Source: Streptomyces sp. NRRL F-525
Lineage (GTDB): Bacteria; Actinomycetota; Actinomycetes; Streptomycetales; Streptomycetaceae
DNA: 64,000 nt
Direction: 5' to 3'
Assembly: GCF_000716605.1 (NCBI RefSeq)
Contig: NZ_JNXE01000001.1
Location: forward strand, 372,001-436,000
Shown here: positions 1-10,520 of the stretch, piece after piece
Layout: each line of letters opens with the position of its first letter
Position numbering within the stretch: the stretch's first letter is position 1
The notes under the pieces: generated by a model
Told to the model about the DNA's origin: nothing
The model's database searches: none
Seen by the model: the letters and a program-made list of their open reading frames with translations, nothing else
Position numbers and translations under genes: made by a program

Positions 1-1175
1 CCCTCGTCACCACCGGCGCCCTGCTCGCGGGCGCCGTCCTGCTGTGGTGGCTGCTCCCGGCGCCCTGGCGGTCCGGCGCCACCGCCGTGTGCCTCGGCTT
101 CGGCTTCCTGCCGGGCTACGCCTACTCCGGCTACCCCGCCGTCCTCGCCCTGGCGCTCCTCATCCCGGTGGTGGTCCGCTGGCCCGACACCGGAGCCGGC
201 GGCCGGCTCGGACTCCCCGGCGTGGCCCAGGCTCTCTGCCTCGGCGCGGCCTGCGCCACCCAGCAACTCGCCTGGTTCCTCACACCGTTCCTCCTCATCG
301 GCCTCTACGCCGTCCGCCGCGGCGACCTCGGCCCCCGGCCCGCCCTCGGCGTGATCGCCCGCTACACCGGCACCGCCGCCCTCACCTGGGCCGCGATCAA
401 CGCCTACTTCGCCACCCAGGACTTCCACACCTGGCTGCACGGCCTGCTGCTCCCGCTCACCCAGAAGGCGATCCTGCACGGCCAGGGCCTCATGGGGATC
501 TCGTACTACTTCACCGCGGGCAGCAGGCACCTCGACTACTACTCCTACGGCAGCCAGCTGCTCCTGTTCGGCCTGCTCGCCGCCACGCTGCTCTTCGTGA
601 GGCGGCTCGGACCGGCGATCACCGTGCTGCCCTGGCTCAGCTTCTACCTGGCCACCCGGTCCCAGGACGGCTACTTCCTGATGATGACCCCGCTGTGGCT
701 CGCGGCGGCCGCGACCGTCCCGGCCTCCGCGTTCGCCTCCGCCTGGCAGCCCCGCATCCCGCACATCACCGGCCACCGGGCCAAGGCCGTCCTGGCGGCG
801 GGACTCGTCACGCCCGCCGTGGTGTGCGCGGCGGTCGCCGCGGCCAGTGCTCCGCCGCTGAGGATGAACGTCACACCAAGCTTCGCGGAGCGGGCCGGCC
901 ACCTGGACATCACCGGTCTCGCGGTCCGGGTCGTCAACATCACCGGCACCCGGCTCACCCCTCACTTCGCCAGCCGCCTCGGACAGGGCGCCTCCGACTG
1001 GTGGACCGCCTCCGGAGGCCCCGCGACCCTCGCCCCGCACGCCTCCGCGACCTACGAGGTGAAGCCGCCCGGCGGTGTGCGGCGGGCCCCGGGAGGGTCG
1101 CATCCGCGCTTCTACCTCATCGCCGTGACCGGTACCCCGATGACCATCACCACCGCACGGATTCCGATTAGTTGA
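1..1175 (+). CDS. Polytopic membrane protein, possible GT-C-type glycosyltransferase (5' truncated)
   Basis: The reading frame is open from base 3, so the N-terminus lies outside the window. The visible part has at least seven hydrophobic segments rich in Leu, Ala and Trp (for example at bases 200-340, 540-610 and 660-760), followed by an extracytoplasmic-looking C-terminal domain of about 110 residues with no catalytic motif I know. The pattern of many helices followed by a small soluble tail fits GT-C or DUF2029-like mannosyltransferases of actinomycete envelopes, but the loop carrying the catalytic acidic residue would be in the missing part. It is followed by a gene for a cell-wall LCP protein, which weakly supports an envelope role. 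The specific function is unknown. Confidence 0.6.
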   Translation, partial: LVTTGALLAGAVLLWWLLPAPWRSGATAVCLGFGFLPGYAYSGYPAVLALALLIPVVVRWPDTGAGGRLGLPGVAQALCLGAACATQQLAWFLTPFLLIGLYAVRRGDLGPRPALGVIARYTGTAALTWAAINAYFATQDFHTWLHGLLLPLTQKAILHGQGLMGISYYFTAGSRHLDYYSYGSQLLLFGLLAATLLFVRRLGPAITVLPWLSFYLATRSQDGYFLMMTPLWLAAAATVPASAFASAWQPRIPHITGHRAKAVLAAGLVTPAVVCAAVAAASAPPLRMNVTPSFAERAGHLDITGLAVRVVNITGTRLTPHFASRLGQGASDWWTASGGPATLAPHASATYEVKPPGGVRRAPGGSHPRFYLIAVTGTPMTITTARIPIS

Positions 1176-1205
1176 CCGAGTTTGACGTAAAAGGATATCC
1201 CGTAA

Positions 1206-1232
1206 ATGAGAAAGGCCCTACAGGGTTCTCAT
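1206..1232. terminator. Possible hairpin in the spacer before the LCP gene
   Basis: A perfect 7-base inverted repeat (ATGAGAA / TTCTCAT) encloses a second small repeat (CCCT / AGGG). It could end transcription of the membrane-protein gene or be an operator for the LCP gene. No T-run follows. A TATATT hexamer at 1243-1248 could be a -10 element for the LCP gene, but no good -35 is visible. Confidence 0.3.
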
Positions 1233-1362
1233 CTGAGATTGTTATATTGCGCAACCACGCAAGAGAGAGCGGACCCCCGCCTCGCCCGACCCGACACGGC
1301 CGCGCGCCCCTGGCCGCAGCATCGAACGGCCTGAACGGCCCGACCGTACGTGGGAGTGCCAG

Positions 1363-3096
1363 ATGACCGACCTCGGGGACGGCCCCGTGGGACACGCCAC
1401 GCGCAGCCGCACACGAGGCGTGCCGAGACCGCGTGCCGGTGAGGCCGACGAGCCGCTGCCCACCGGCGGCCGGGCCGCCGCCCGTGCCGCGGCCCGGCAG
1501 GCCCCGCGCGGCGGATCCCGCGCCCGCGGCCGCACCGCCTCGCGCCGCCGCGTCAAGCAGAGCGCGGGCGGCAAGCGGGTGCTGAAGATCAGCGCGATAT
1601 CCCTGTCGGTGCTGATCATGGTGACCGCGGGTGCCGGCTGGTGGTTCTACGAGCACCTGAACGGCAACATCAACAGCATCGCGATCGACGACGGCGCGGG
1701 CGGCAAGGAGAAGGCCGACGCCTTCGGCCGTACGCCGATCAACCTCCTCGTGATGGGTAGCGACGCCCGCAGCAGCGCGACCGACTGCAAGCTCGGCGGC
1801 GGCTGCTCGACCACCGGCGTGCAGACCGGGAACGGCAACGCGGACGTCGAGATGGTGGTCCACATCTCCGCCGACCGCTCGAACGCCACCGTGATGAGCA
1901 TCCCGCGCGACACCATGACCCAGGTCCCCGCCTGCAAGGACCCGGACAGCAGCCAGTCGACGGCCGGTTACTACGGCCAGATCAACAGCGCGCTGCAGTA
2001 CGGCCAGGAGTGCCAGGTCAAGACCGTGCACGCGCTCACCGGCATCACCATCGACCACTTCGTGCAGATGGACTTCTCCGGCGTGGTGAAGATGTCCGAC
2101 GCGGTCGGCGGCGTCTCGGTGTGCGTGAACGCCGACGTCTACGACACCTACTCGCACCTGAAGCTCGCCAAGGGCACCCACACCCTCAAGGGCAACGCGG
2201 CGCTCGAGTTCGTCCGCTCCCGGCACGGCTTCGGCGACGGCAGCGACCTCGGCCGTACCGTCTCGCAGCACCTGTTCCTGAGCGCGATGATCCGCAAGTT
2301 CAAGAGCGCCGGCACGCTCACCGACCCCCAGGCGGTCTACAACCTGGCCGACGCCGCCACCAAGGCGCTCACCGTGGACACCGGCCTCGGCACCGTCAAG
2401 AAGCTCATCGGGCTCGCCGCGGACCTGGACAAGGTCCCCACGAAGCGCATGACCTTCACCACGATGCAGACCGGCGCCGACCCGAACAACGCGGACCGCG
2501 TCGTGCCCGCGACGGCGGCGAAGAGCCTGTTCGCCACCATCGCCAACGACCAGTCGCTGACCACCTCTTCGGGCAAGAAGTCCTCGGCGGCCACCGCGAC
2601 CGCCACGGCCGTCGCCGTCCCCGCCGCGCAGATCGCCGTGACGGTGGAGAACGGCACCAGCATCAGCGGACGCGCCTCCACGGTCGCGACCTCCCTGATA
2701 GACGGCGGCTTCAGCTCCGGCACCACCACGGGCAACGCCTCCGTCAGCGCGACCACGACCACGCTCACCTACGGCACCGGGCAGAAGGCCGAGGCCCAGA
2801 CGGTGGCGAGCGCGATCGGCCTCTCCTCCTCGCACCTCAAGCAGGGCACCGGCACCGGCCTGACCCTGGTGATCGGCACGGACTGGCCGAGCGGCACGAC
2901 GTTCCCCGGCGGCGGTTCGTCCCCGGCCCCCGCCGACACCAAGGCGGCCACCTCCAACGCCCAGGCCTCGACCGCCGACCAGTCGAAGTCCTGCGCCAAG
3001 GTCAGCACGTACAAGACGGTCAGCCTGAACGGCGTCGCCATGACCCCGACCGAGGCGTACCGGCTGGCGACGAACAAGAAGGACTCGGCGTCCTGA
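1363..3096 (+). CDS. LytR-CpsA-Psr (LCP) family protein with LytR_C domain
   Basis: LCP proteins transfer undecaprenyl-linked polymers such as teichoic acids or glycopolymers onto peptidoglycan outside the membrane. The 577-residue product has a basic cytoplasmic tail of about 70 residues rich in Arg and Ala. One membrane anchor follows at about 74-95. The LCP domain starts near residue 125 (NLLVMGSDAR, then ADVEMVVHISADRSNATVMSIPRDT at about 160-184) and includes the pyrophosphate-binding Arg/Asp segment with FVRSRHGFGDGSDLGR. A LytR_C domain lies at about 420-508 (IAVTVENGTSISGR). The ATG start at 1363 has GGGAG six bases upstream. This two-domain form is common in Streptomyces, which carry several paralogues, so the polymer cannot be named. 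Confidence 0.92.
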   Translation: MTDLGDGPVGHATRSRTRGVPRPRAGEADEPLPTGGRAAARAAARQAPRGGSRARGRTASRRRVKQSAGGKRVLKISAISLSVLIMVTAGAGWWFYEHLNGNINSIAIDDGAGGKEKADAFGRTPINLLVMGSDARSSATDCKLGGGCSTTGVQTGNGNADVEMVVHISADRSNATVMSIPRDTMTQVPACKDPDSSQSTAGYYGQINSALQYGQECQVKTVHALTGITIDHFVQMDFSGVVKMSDAVGGVSVCVNADVYDTYSHLKLAKGTHTLKGNAALEFVRSRHGFGDGSDLGRTVSQHLFLSAMIRKFKSAGTLTDPQAVYNLADAATKALTVDTGLGTVKKLIGLAADLDKVPTKRMTFTTMQTGADPNNADRVVPATAAKSLFATIANDQSLTTSSGKKSSAATATATAVAVPAAQIAVTVENGTSISGRASTVATSLIDGGFSSGTTTGNASVSATTTTLTYGTGQKAEAQTVASAIGLSSSHLKQGTGTGLTLVIGTDWPSGTTFPGGGSSPAPADTKAATSNAQASTADQSKSCAKVSTYKTVSLNGVAMTPTEAYRLATNKKDSAS

Positions 3097-3102
3097 CGGG
3101 CG

Positions 3103-3582
3103 CTAGACGACGCTCTCGGCGGTCCAGGTGATGTGCGGGGGATCCACCCTCGCGCACAGCGGGCCGCCGTTCGCGTCCGTCAGCCCGAGCCGCCCGACCA
3201 GCAGACCGTCGGGCGCGGCGGCGGCCAGGACGTCGTCCGGCACCGAGTCGAGCATGAGCTTGGCCCGCCGGAACATCGTGAAGAGACCGGCCGCGTCGAC
3301 CGTCCCCCACGACAGATACACGAACCGCAGACCCATCCGGTGCTGCACATAAGGGCCCGTGACCACGACGCCGTCCGGCGTCACCTCCGCCGCGCACTCC
3401 AGCGTCCAGCTCGCGGACGAGCCGTCCCCCGGCTGCGGTTCGAGGAGTTCGACCGGCCGGTCCCGGCGCTGCACGGCGACATGGACGTTGTCGTACGTCG
3501 CGACGGGCTTGTCGGCGGGTGCGGGGAAGGTACGGCCGGGCAGGTCGACGGCGTCGATGCGGAGGTGCATACGGGCCATCAT
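3103..3582 (-). CDS. DUF5990 family protein
   Basis: A 159-residue soluble protein without a signal peptide or membrane segment. Its beginning (RIDAVDLPGRTFPAP, then YDNVHVAVQRRDRP) and end (FTMFRRAKLMLDSVP, LVGRLGLTDANGGPLCA, PPHITWTAE) match the conserved layout I remember for DUF5990 of actinomycetes. No function is known for this family. It starts with two adjacent Met codons, and a later ATG at 3570 is also possible. It is 21 bases downstream of the OppF-type ATPase gene, so it may be read from the transporter operon. It ends tail to tail with the LCP gene. Confidence 0.75.
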   Translation of the reverse strand: MMARMHLRIDAVDLPGRTFPAPADKPVATYDNVHVAVQRRDRPVELLEPQPGDGSSASWTLECAAEVTPDGVVVTGPYVQHRMGLRFVYLSWGTVDAAGLFTMFRRAKLMLDSVPDDVLAAAAPDGLLVGRLGLTDANGGPLCARVDPPHITWTAESVV

Positions 3583-3604
3583 GCAGGGTCCGCCCGCCGC
3601 ACCC

Positions 3605-4608
<1,004 letters not shown>

Positions 4609-4612
<4 letters not shown>

Positions 4613-5652
4613 GGTGTCGCCTCTCGTTCCAGGTCCGGTACGTCCGTCGCCGCAGCGCGGGAGGTCAGGCGCAGGGAGGCGCGGTCGTCGTCGGGCAGCC
4701 AGCAGGCGTCGCGGTGGGGACCCGCCCCGGTCGACAACTCGGGCCGCTCCTCGCACCGTTCGTGCCGCAACCGGCACCGGGGCGCGAACGCGCACCCCTC
4801 CGGCAGGCTCCCCGGCGCGACGGGCATCCCCGCGATGGTGGGCAGCCGCCGCAGCCGGGGCCCGCCCACCCGGGGCACCGAATCCAGCAGCCCCCAGGTG
4901 TACGGATGCCGCGGTCCGTGGAACACCGCCCGGCGTGGTCCCTCCTCGGCCGCCCGGCCGCCGTACATGACGAGGACACGGTCGGCGATCTGCGAGATGA
5001 CGCCCATGTCGTGCGTGATGAGGATGACGGCCGAGCCCTGCCCGTTCAACTCCCGCATCAGGTCCAGGATTTGAGCCTGGACGGTGACGTCCAGCGCCGT
5101 GGTCGGCTCGTCGGCGATCAGTAGTGCCGGGCCGCAGGACAGGGCCATGGCGATGACCGCGCGCTGGCGCATGCCGCCGGAGAACTCGTGCGGGTAGGCG
5201 TTCGCGCGGGAGGCCGCGTCCGGGATGCCGACGTCGGAGAGGAGGCTGACGGCACGCGCGTGGGCCACCTTGCGGGACACCTTCTCGTGCGCCCGGATCT
5301 GCTCGGCGATCTGCCAGCCCACGGTGTACACGGGGGTGAGCGCGGTCATCGGGTCCTGGAAGACCATGGCGATCTCCCGGCCCCGTACCGCCCGCATCTC
5401 CTTGTCGGGAAGGGCGAGCAAGTCCCGGCCGCGGAAGCGGACTTCGCCCTCGACGGTCACGTTCGGACTGGTGAGCAGGCGCAGCACGGCGAGCATCGAG
5501 ACGCTCTTGCCGGAGCCCGACTCGCCCACCACGCCCAGGATCTCACCGGGTGCCACCGAGAAGGACAGGCCGTCGACGACGGTGACGGAGCCTCGGCGGG
5601 TGCGGAACGACACCCTCAAGTCACGTACGTCCAGCAGGGGTTGGTCAGACAT
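4609..5652 (-). CDS. Oligopeptide/dipeptide ABC transporter ATP-binding protein (OppD/DppD type)
   Basis: Second ATPase of the peptide importer, 347 residues. Walker A is GESGSGKS at about 43-50, followed by the Q-loop [10 protein letters not shown], the signature FSGGMRQR and Walker [14 protein letters not shown]. The oligo_HPY region near the C-terminus has [14 protein letters not shown], the Cys pattern of this subfamily. It overlaps the upstream permease gene by 8 bases and the downstream ATPase gene by 4, as expected for translationally coupled subunits that dimerise. Confidence 0.93.
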
Positions 5653-6613
5653 GGCGGGCCCTCGGGTCGAGTCGGGCGTACAGGATGTCCACCAGCGCGT
5701 TGGCGAGGACCACGAAGAACGCCGCGTACAGGACGGTGCCCATGATCACGGGGAGGTCCAGGTTCTGCAGGGCGTCGAAGGTCAGCTTGCCTATGCCGGG
5801 GAGGCCGAAGACCACCTCGGTGAGCAGCGCGGCGCCGCCCACCAACGCGCCGAAGTCCAGGCCGAACAGCGACACGATCGGGATCAGGGAACAGCGCAGG
5901 GCGTGCCGGATCAGGATGCGCCGCTCGGAGAGGCCCTTGGCGCGCGCGGTGCGGACGTAGTCCTCGTTCAGGGCGGTGACGACCTCGCCGCGCAGCAGCC
6001 GGGCGTAGATCCCGGCGTAGAGCAGTGCGAGGGTCAGCCAGGGGAACAGCAGGTGCAGGGCCCACTGGCCGGGGTCGTGGCCGATGCCGACGTAGCCCGG
6101 TGGCGGGACCCAGGAGAAGACCGAACTGTGCAGCTGCTTCTGGGTGATGAGGTTGACGACCTCGCCGAGCCAGTAGGCGGGGAGGGAGACGCCGACCACG
6201 CCGACGAGCATGATGACCGGGTCGGCCGCCTTGCCGCGCAGGGCCGCGGCCGCCGTGCCCATGATGATGCCGGCCGTCATCCAGATCAGCGCGGCACCGA
6301 TGACGAGCGACAGGGTCACCGGGGTGGCCTGCACGATCTGCGGGATCACGCGGGAGCCGCGGTTGACGAACGACTCCAGGTCGCGGTCGATGAGAAGGTG
6401 ACGCATCATCAGCAAGTAGCGGATGGGTATCGGGCGGTCGAGGCCGAAGGAGTGTCGGACCTGGGCGAGCGTGGCCGGGTCGGCGTTGCGGCCCGCGATG
6501 CGGGCGGCGGGGTCGACTCCCGGTGTGGCGAAGAAGATCAGGAAGACCAGCACACTGATCGCGAACATCACCAGCAGGGCGGACGCGAAGCGCTTCACGA
6601 TGAACCGGAGCAT
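5645..6613 (-). CDS. Peptide ABC transporter permease (DppB/OppB type)
   Basis: A 322-residue inner-membrane subunit with a first helix right after the start (MLRFIVKRFASALLVMFAISVLVF), a periplasmic loop and about five further helices. The EAA loop that contacts the ATPases reads ARAKGLSERRILIRHALR, the classic DppB form. The ATG at 6613 lies five bases after the stop of the partner permease and is preceded by a GGGGTG stretch. A longer upstream reading frame exists but would overlap the partner gene fully. Confidence 0.92.
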   Translation of the reverse strand: MLRFIVKRFASALLVMFAISVLVFLIFFATPGVDPAARIAGRNADPATLAQVRHSFGLDRPIPIRYLLMMRHLLIDRDLESFVNRGSRVIPQIVQATPVTLSLVIGAALIWMTAGIIMGTAAAALRGKAADPVIMLVGVVGVSLPAYWLGEVVNLITQKQLHSSVFSWVPPPGYVGIGHDPGQWALHLLFPWLTLALLYAGIYARLLRGEVVTALNEDYVRTARAKGLSERRILIRHALRCSLIPIVSLFGLDFGALVGGAALLTEVVFGLPGIGKLTFDALQNLDLPVIMGTVLYAAFFVVLANALVDILYARLDPRARHV

Positions 6614-6618
6614 CGGAG

Positions 6619-7647
6619 TCACACCCCTCCGCGCAGCCGGGCGCCCGGGTCGAGCGCGTCGCGCACGCCGTCGCCGAGGACGTTGAGGGCCGCCGTGGTC
6701 AGCGCGATCAGGAGGCCGGGCGCGATCGTCACGGCGGGGCGGGTGTAGAGCAGCCCGAGTCCGTCCTCGATGATCGTGCCCCAACTGGCGTCCGGCGGCT
6801 GGACCCCGACGGACAGGAAGGACAGCGCCGACTCGGTGAGCATGGCGAGCGCGGTCATCAGCGGCACGAACACGATCGCCGTCGGCAGGACGTTGGGCAG
6901 TACCTCGCGGCGCAGGATGCGCACGGTTGGCGCCCCGGAGCCGATGGCCGCCTGGATGTACTCCTTGTTGCGCAACACCAGCACCTGACCGCGCAACGGC
7001 CTTGCTATGTACGGCACATAGATCGCCGCGATGATCGCGACGGGCAGCCACAGACTCCCCGCCTCGACGGTGAGCGGTCCGAGGTGCAGTCCGTCGGTGA
7101 GGAGGACGACCGAGAGGCAGATCGCCAGCAGGTACACCGGGAACGCCCAAATGACGTCCAGGACGCGGGAGATGACGGCGTCCACCACCCCGCCCGCGTA
7201 CCCGGCGACGACTCCGACGACCGTACCGAGGGCGCAGGTCACCAGCGCAGCCGTGAACCCGATGAACAGGCTCGTGCGGCCGCCGTAGAGCAGGCGGGCC
7301 ATGACGTCGCGGCCCTGGTTGTCGGCGCCGAGGAAGTAATGGGCGGGGTCCCAGGTCGGGCCGATCGGGGTGACGCCGAGGCCGAGGCCGGTGCTGCTCG
7401 GGGTGAGCACCGGCACGGTCTTGCCGTCGACGACCGTGGTGCCCGAGACATGGGACTGGAAGGGGTCGGTGTGGGCGATGTGGTGCGCGTACAGCGGTGC
7501 GCACAGGCTCGCCAGGACGACGAGGAAGAGGACGACGGCCGCGGCCAACGCCGACCTGTTGTGCAGCAGGTCGGCGCCGGCCGTCCGCCAGGGGCCCGGC
7601 GAGCGCCGGGCCTCGACGGTGGCCGACTCGGGTGCGGCGGTGCTCAC
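6619..7647 (-). CDS. Peptide ABC transporter permease (DppC/OppC type)
   Basis: A 342-residue membrane subunit. It has a cytoplasmic N-terminal stretch, a first helix (ALAAAVVLFLVVLASLCAPL), a large extracytoplasmic loop containing FLGADNQGRDVMARLLYGGRTSL (a hallmark of DppC) and five further helices, with the EAA loop around AIGSGAPTVRILRREVLPN. I chose the GTG at 7647 because it makes a GTGA overlap with the stop of the binding-protein gene. An ATG at 7656 is the alternative and adds three residues. In this operon DppC precedes DppB, the reverse of the usual order. Confidence 0.92.
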   Translation of the reverse strand: MSTAAPESATVEARRSPGPWRTAGADLLHNRSALAAAVVLFLVVLASLCAPLYAHHIAHTDPFQSHVSGTTVVDGKTVPVLTPSSTGLGLGVTPIGPTWDPAHYFLGADNQGRDVMARLLYGGRTSLFIGFTAALVTCALGTVVGVVAGYAGGVVDAVISRVLDVIWAFPVYLLAICLSVVLLTDGLHLGPLTVEAGSLWLPVAIIAAIYVPYIARPLRGQVLVLRNKEYIQAAIGSGAPTVRILRREVLPNVLPTAIVFVPLMTALAMLTESALSFLSVGVQPPDASWGTIIEDGLGLLYTRPAVTIAPGLLIALTTAALNVLGDGVRDALDPGARLRGGV

Positions 7648-9371
7648 TTGACCCATGTCTGGCCGACGAGCATGTAGAACTGCTTGCTGAACTGGTAGTT
7701 GCCCAGCCGCTTCGACGTGAAGTCGATGATCTTCGGGTTGATCAGCGGGACGACCGGCGACTGCTGCATGATTGACTGGTCGATCGCGCCCCACTGCTTG
7801 TTCGCCGCCGTCGGGTCGGTCTGGGCGGTCTTCAGCGCGGTCTGCATCTTGGCGTCGATGCCCTTGTCGCAGAAGCCGGAGATGTTGATGCTGGAGTCGC
7901 TGCCGGGGTGGAACGCGGCGCAGGACAGCAGCACGTTGAGGAAGTCCGAGGCCGCCGGATAGTCCTGGTACCAGGACGTCAGGGCGAGTTGGACTTTGTT
8001 CTTCGTGTTCTGGATGTACGTGAACTGGATGTTCGCCGACAGGGGCTTGAGCGTCGCCTTGTAGCCGAGCTGGGTGAGCAGGCTCTGCAGGTACTGCCCG
8101 ATCGACTTGTTGACGTCGTCGTCCTGCACGACGATGCCGACCGCCTGCCCCGCCGTACCGGACTGCTTCACCAGCGCCTTGGCCTTGGCCAGGTCGGCGG
8201 CCGTCCAGGTCGTGCCGCCGCCCTTGGTGTAGTCGCACGAGTCGACGTGCCCGGGGAAGCCCGGCGGCAGGATCGTGCACGCGGGGGAGGCGAGGTTGGT
8301 GCCGCCGTAGAGCCGCACCACGGCCGACCGGTCCACGGCCCAGTTGATCGCCTGGCGCGCCAACTTGTTGTTGAACGGGGCCGAGTTGACGTTCAGCGTC
8401 GCGTACCAGAACGCGGTCAGCGGGTTCACATGTGCCTGGGACGTGTACTTGGTGCCGATCTCGTTGAGGCGGTCGGCGGGCGGCGGGTCGAACATCCAGT
8501 CCGCCTGGCCGTTCTCGACGGCGGTCACCTCGGACTCGACGGTCTGCCCGAAGGTGTAGTCGATCTGGTCCGGGTAGCCCTGCGGCTCGGCCTCCCGCGA
8601 CCACTCCTTGAAGTGCGGGTTGCGCACCAGCTTCAGCGCACGGTTCGGGTCGTAGGAGGCCGCCATGTACGGGCCGGTCGTCGGCAGCGGCTTCGTGCCC
8701 GCGTCCTTCGTCGGTGAGCCCTTCGGCAGGATGCTGGCGTGCGGGACGGCCAGCTTGTAGGGGAACTCCGAGTCCGCCGACGTCAGGTTGATGGTGACGG
8801 TGTTCGCCTTCGCGTCGCCGGTCACACCGCCCTTGAGCGTGCAGGACGCGGGCGTCTTCAGGCAGGCGGTGGCGCCGACGATGCCGTTGTAGAAGGTGCC
8901 GGCGGTGGGGCTGGAGACCTTGAAGATGCGCTGGAAGGACGCCACCACGTCGTCGGTGGTCAGCGCCTTGCCGTTGGAGAAGCTGATGCCCTTGCGGAGT
9001 GTGAAGGTGTACGTCTTCCCGCCGTTGGTGACCTTCGGCAGCGCCGCGGCGAGGTCCGGGACGACCGTGAACGACTCCTGCCCGCCGACCTTCTTGAACG
9101 ACAGCAGCCCGTCGTACATCGACTGGTACAACTGCCAGTACTGGAGCGTGTAGTTGACCTGCGGATCGAGACTCCCGGCGGCCGCGTGGGCGACCAGCTT
9201 CAACGTCCCGCCCTTGTGCTGGGGTTGGAACGCGGTGGAGCCGGACGCCGACGAGGACGACGACGTGGCCGGGTCGGCGGAGCCGCTGTCGGAGGACGAA
9301 CAGGCGGCGGTGGTCAGGGCGAGGGCGACGGTGGCGGCGGCGAACGCGCTCCGTCTCGTGGTGCGGGACAT
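7644..9371 (-). CDS. Peptide ABC transporter substrate-binding lipoprotein (SBP_bac_5)
   Basis: A 575-residue family 5 extracellular solute-binding protein. The N-terminus is a lipoprotein signal: SRTTRR, a hydrophobic Ala/Leu stretch and lipobox TTAAC with Cys24. A Ser/Gly linker to about residue 45 follows, then the mature domain (GGTLKLVAHAAAGSLDPQ; YTFTLRKGISFSNGKALTTDDV, the family signature). It captures oligopeptides or similar cationic ligands and delivers them to the two permeases encoded just downstream. The ATG at 9371 has GGGAG about eight bases upstream. It follows the iminopeptidase gene by 58 bases on the same strand. Confidence 0.93.
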   Translation of the reverse strand: MSRTTRRSAFAAATVALALTTAACSSSDSGSADPATSSSSSASGSTAFQPQHKGGTLKLVAHAAAGSLDPQVNYTLQYWQLYQSMYDGLLSFKKVGGQESFTVVPDLAAALPKVTNGGKTYTFTLRKGISFSNGKALTTDDVVASFQRIFKVSSPTAGTFYNGIVGATACLKTPASCTLKGGVTGDAKANTVTINLTSADSEFPYKLAVPHASILPKGSPTKDAGTKPLPTTGPYMAASYDPNRALKLVRNPHFKEWSREAEPQGYPDQIDYTFGQTVESEVTAVENGQADWMFDPPPADRLNEIGTKYTSQAHVNPLTAFWYATLNVNSAPFNNKLARQAINWAVDRSAVVRLYGGTNLASPACTILPPGFPGHVDSCDYTKGGGTTWTAADLAKAKALVKQSGTAGQAVGIVVQDDDVNKSIGQYLQSLLTQLGYKATLKPLSANIQFTYIQNTKNKVQLALTSWYQDYPAASDFLNVLLSCAAFHPGSDSSINISGFCDKGIDAKMQTALKTAQTDPTAANKQWGAIDQSIMQQSPVVPLINPKIIDFTSKRLGNYQFSKQFYMLVGQTWVK

Positions 9372-9429
9372 CCAGGGAACTCCCGTCGGGGGAAGGGCTG
9401 TCGGGGCGGCCGGGGGAGGGGCCGAAGGC

Positions 9430-10326
9430 TCAGTCGGTGGAGTCGAGGAAGGTGCCCACGACCCGGAGGTAGAGCTCCTCCTCCTCGACGTGGGGCATGT
9501 GGCTGGAGCGCTCGAACATGTGCCAGCGCACGTCGGGGATGTGGTCGGCGAACGGGCGCAGGGTCTCGGGAGTCGCCTCGTCGTACCGGCCGGACACCAG
9601 CAGGGTCGGCGCCTCGACGAGATGCAGCCGGTCGACCACGGTCCAGTCCTTCATGGTGCCGACGACATGGAACTCGTTCGGCCCGTTCATCGTGTGGTAC
9701 ACGGTCGGGTCGGCCGCGATGTTCTCCCAAGTGGCCTGCACCTCGGGCGGGTTGGGGTTCAGCCGGCACACATGGCGCTCGTTGAAGACCTGCTCGGCGG
9801 CGAGGTAGTCGGGGTGGTCGGTGGTCCCGGCCGCCTCGTGGGCGAGCAGGGTGCGCTGGACCTCGGGCGGGAGCTGGGCGCGCAGTTCGGCCGCCGCCGC
9901 GAGCCAAAGCTCCATGGACGCGGGGGAGTTGGCGATGACCAGACCGCGCAGCCCGGCCGGGCGGCGTACCGCGTGCTCGGCGGCGAGCATGCCGCCCCAG
10001 GACTGGCCGAGGAGGTGATAGGAGTCGGCGATGCCCAACTCCTTGAGCAGGTTGTCCAGTTCGTCGAGGAAGAGCTGGACCGTCCAGAAGTCGGCGCCCT
10101 CGTCGGGCAGATGGGTGGACAGCCCGGTGCCGAGCTGGTCGTAGTGCACCACTTGGCGGCCCTGTTCGGCGATGCCCGCGATGCTGAGCGTGTAGTTGTG
10201 ACCGGCGCCGGGTCCGCCGTGCAGGACGACCAGCGGTGTCCTGCCGGGTTCGCCCGTGATCCGGTACCAGGTCGAATGGCCGTTGAAGTCGACGGTGCCG
10301 GTGTGGTTCGGTGCGGGAATCGCCAC
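9430..10326 (-). CDS. Proline iminopeptidase-family alpha/beta hydrolase
   Basis: An S33-family peptidase that removes N-terminal proline from peptides. In the 298-residue form starting at GTG 10326, the oxyanion-hole motif HGGPG is at 36-40, the nucleophile is Ser109 in GQSWGG, and Asp250 (GRYDEATP) and His277 (SSHMPH) complete the triad. A cap domain lies at about 130-235. GGGAGG seven bases before the GTG supports this start. It is the first gene of a run that continues into a peptide ABC transporter, suggesting that imported proline-containing peptides are the substrate. It lacks a signal peptide, so it is probably cytoplasmic. An amino-acid amidase or epoxide hydrolase is less likely. 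Confidence 0.88.
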   Translation of the reverse strand: MAIPAPNHTGTVDFNGHSTWYRITGEPGRTPLVVLHGGPGAGHNYTLSIAGIAEQGRQVVHYDQLGTGLSTHLPDEGADFWTVQLFLDELDNLLKELGIADSYHLLGQSWGGMLAAEHAVRRPAGLRGLVIANSPASMELWLAAAAELRAQLPPEVQRTLLAHEAAGTTDHPDYLAAEQVFNERHVCRLNPNPPEVQATWENIAADPTVYHTMNGPNEFHVVGTMKDWTVVDRLHLVEAPTLLVSGRYDEATPETLRPFADHIPDVRWHMFERSSHMPHVEEEELYLRVVGTFLDSTD

Positions 10327-10413
10327 GCGAGGGCCTCCCAGACGGGCCGGACGCGAGCCGGCCTCTGGCGGAATCGGAAAAGGAAGTGACGGATGGCTGT
10401 GATGGTGATTGGG

Positions 10414-10440
10414 TAAAAGGTCAGCGCACAAGACCTTTTA
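10414..10440. promoter_or_regulatory. Candidate operator between the peptide-uptake operon and the FadR-type regulator
   Basis: A perfect inverted repeat, TAAAAGGTC then nine bases then GACCTTTTA, sits in the divergent spacer, 87 bases upstream of the iminopeptidase start and 80 upstream of the regulator start. The AT-rich arms stand out from the surrounding high-GC sequence. The regulator beside it is the obvious candidate to bind, but that is an inference. Confidence 0.55.
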
Positions 10441-10520
10441 GTGGGGACTGGGCAAGACGTAACGGCGAGTTCACGTGGCCCGCCCGCGTTTACAGAAGTG
10501 GCACCGAAGGGGGAGGACAG

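Noticed and set aside
5645..8604. Long upstream extensions of the two peptide-permease frames
   Set aside because: They overlap the neighbouring genes completely and have the Arg/Pro-rich composition of wrong-frame translation in GC-rich DNA. The conserved starts at 6613 and 7647 fit the family.
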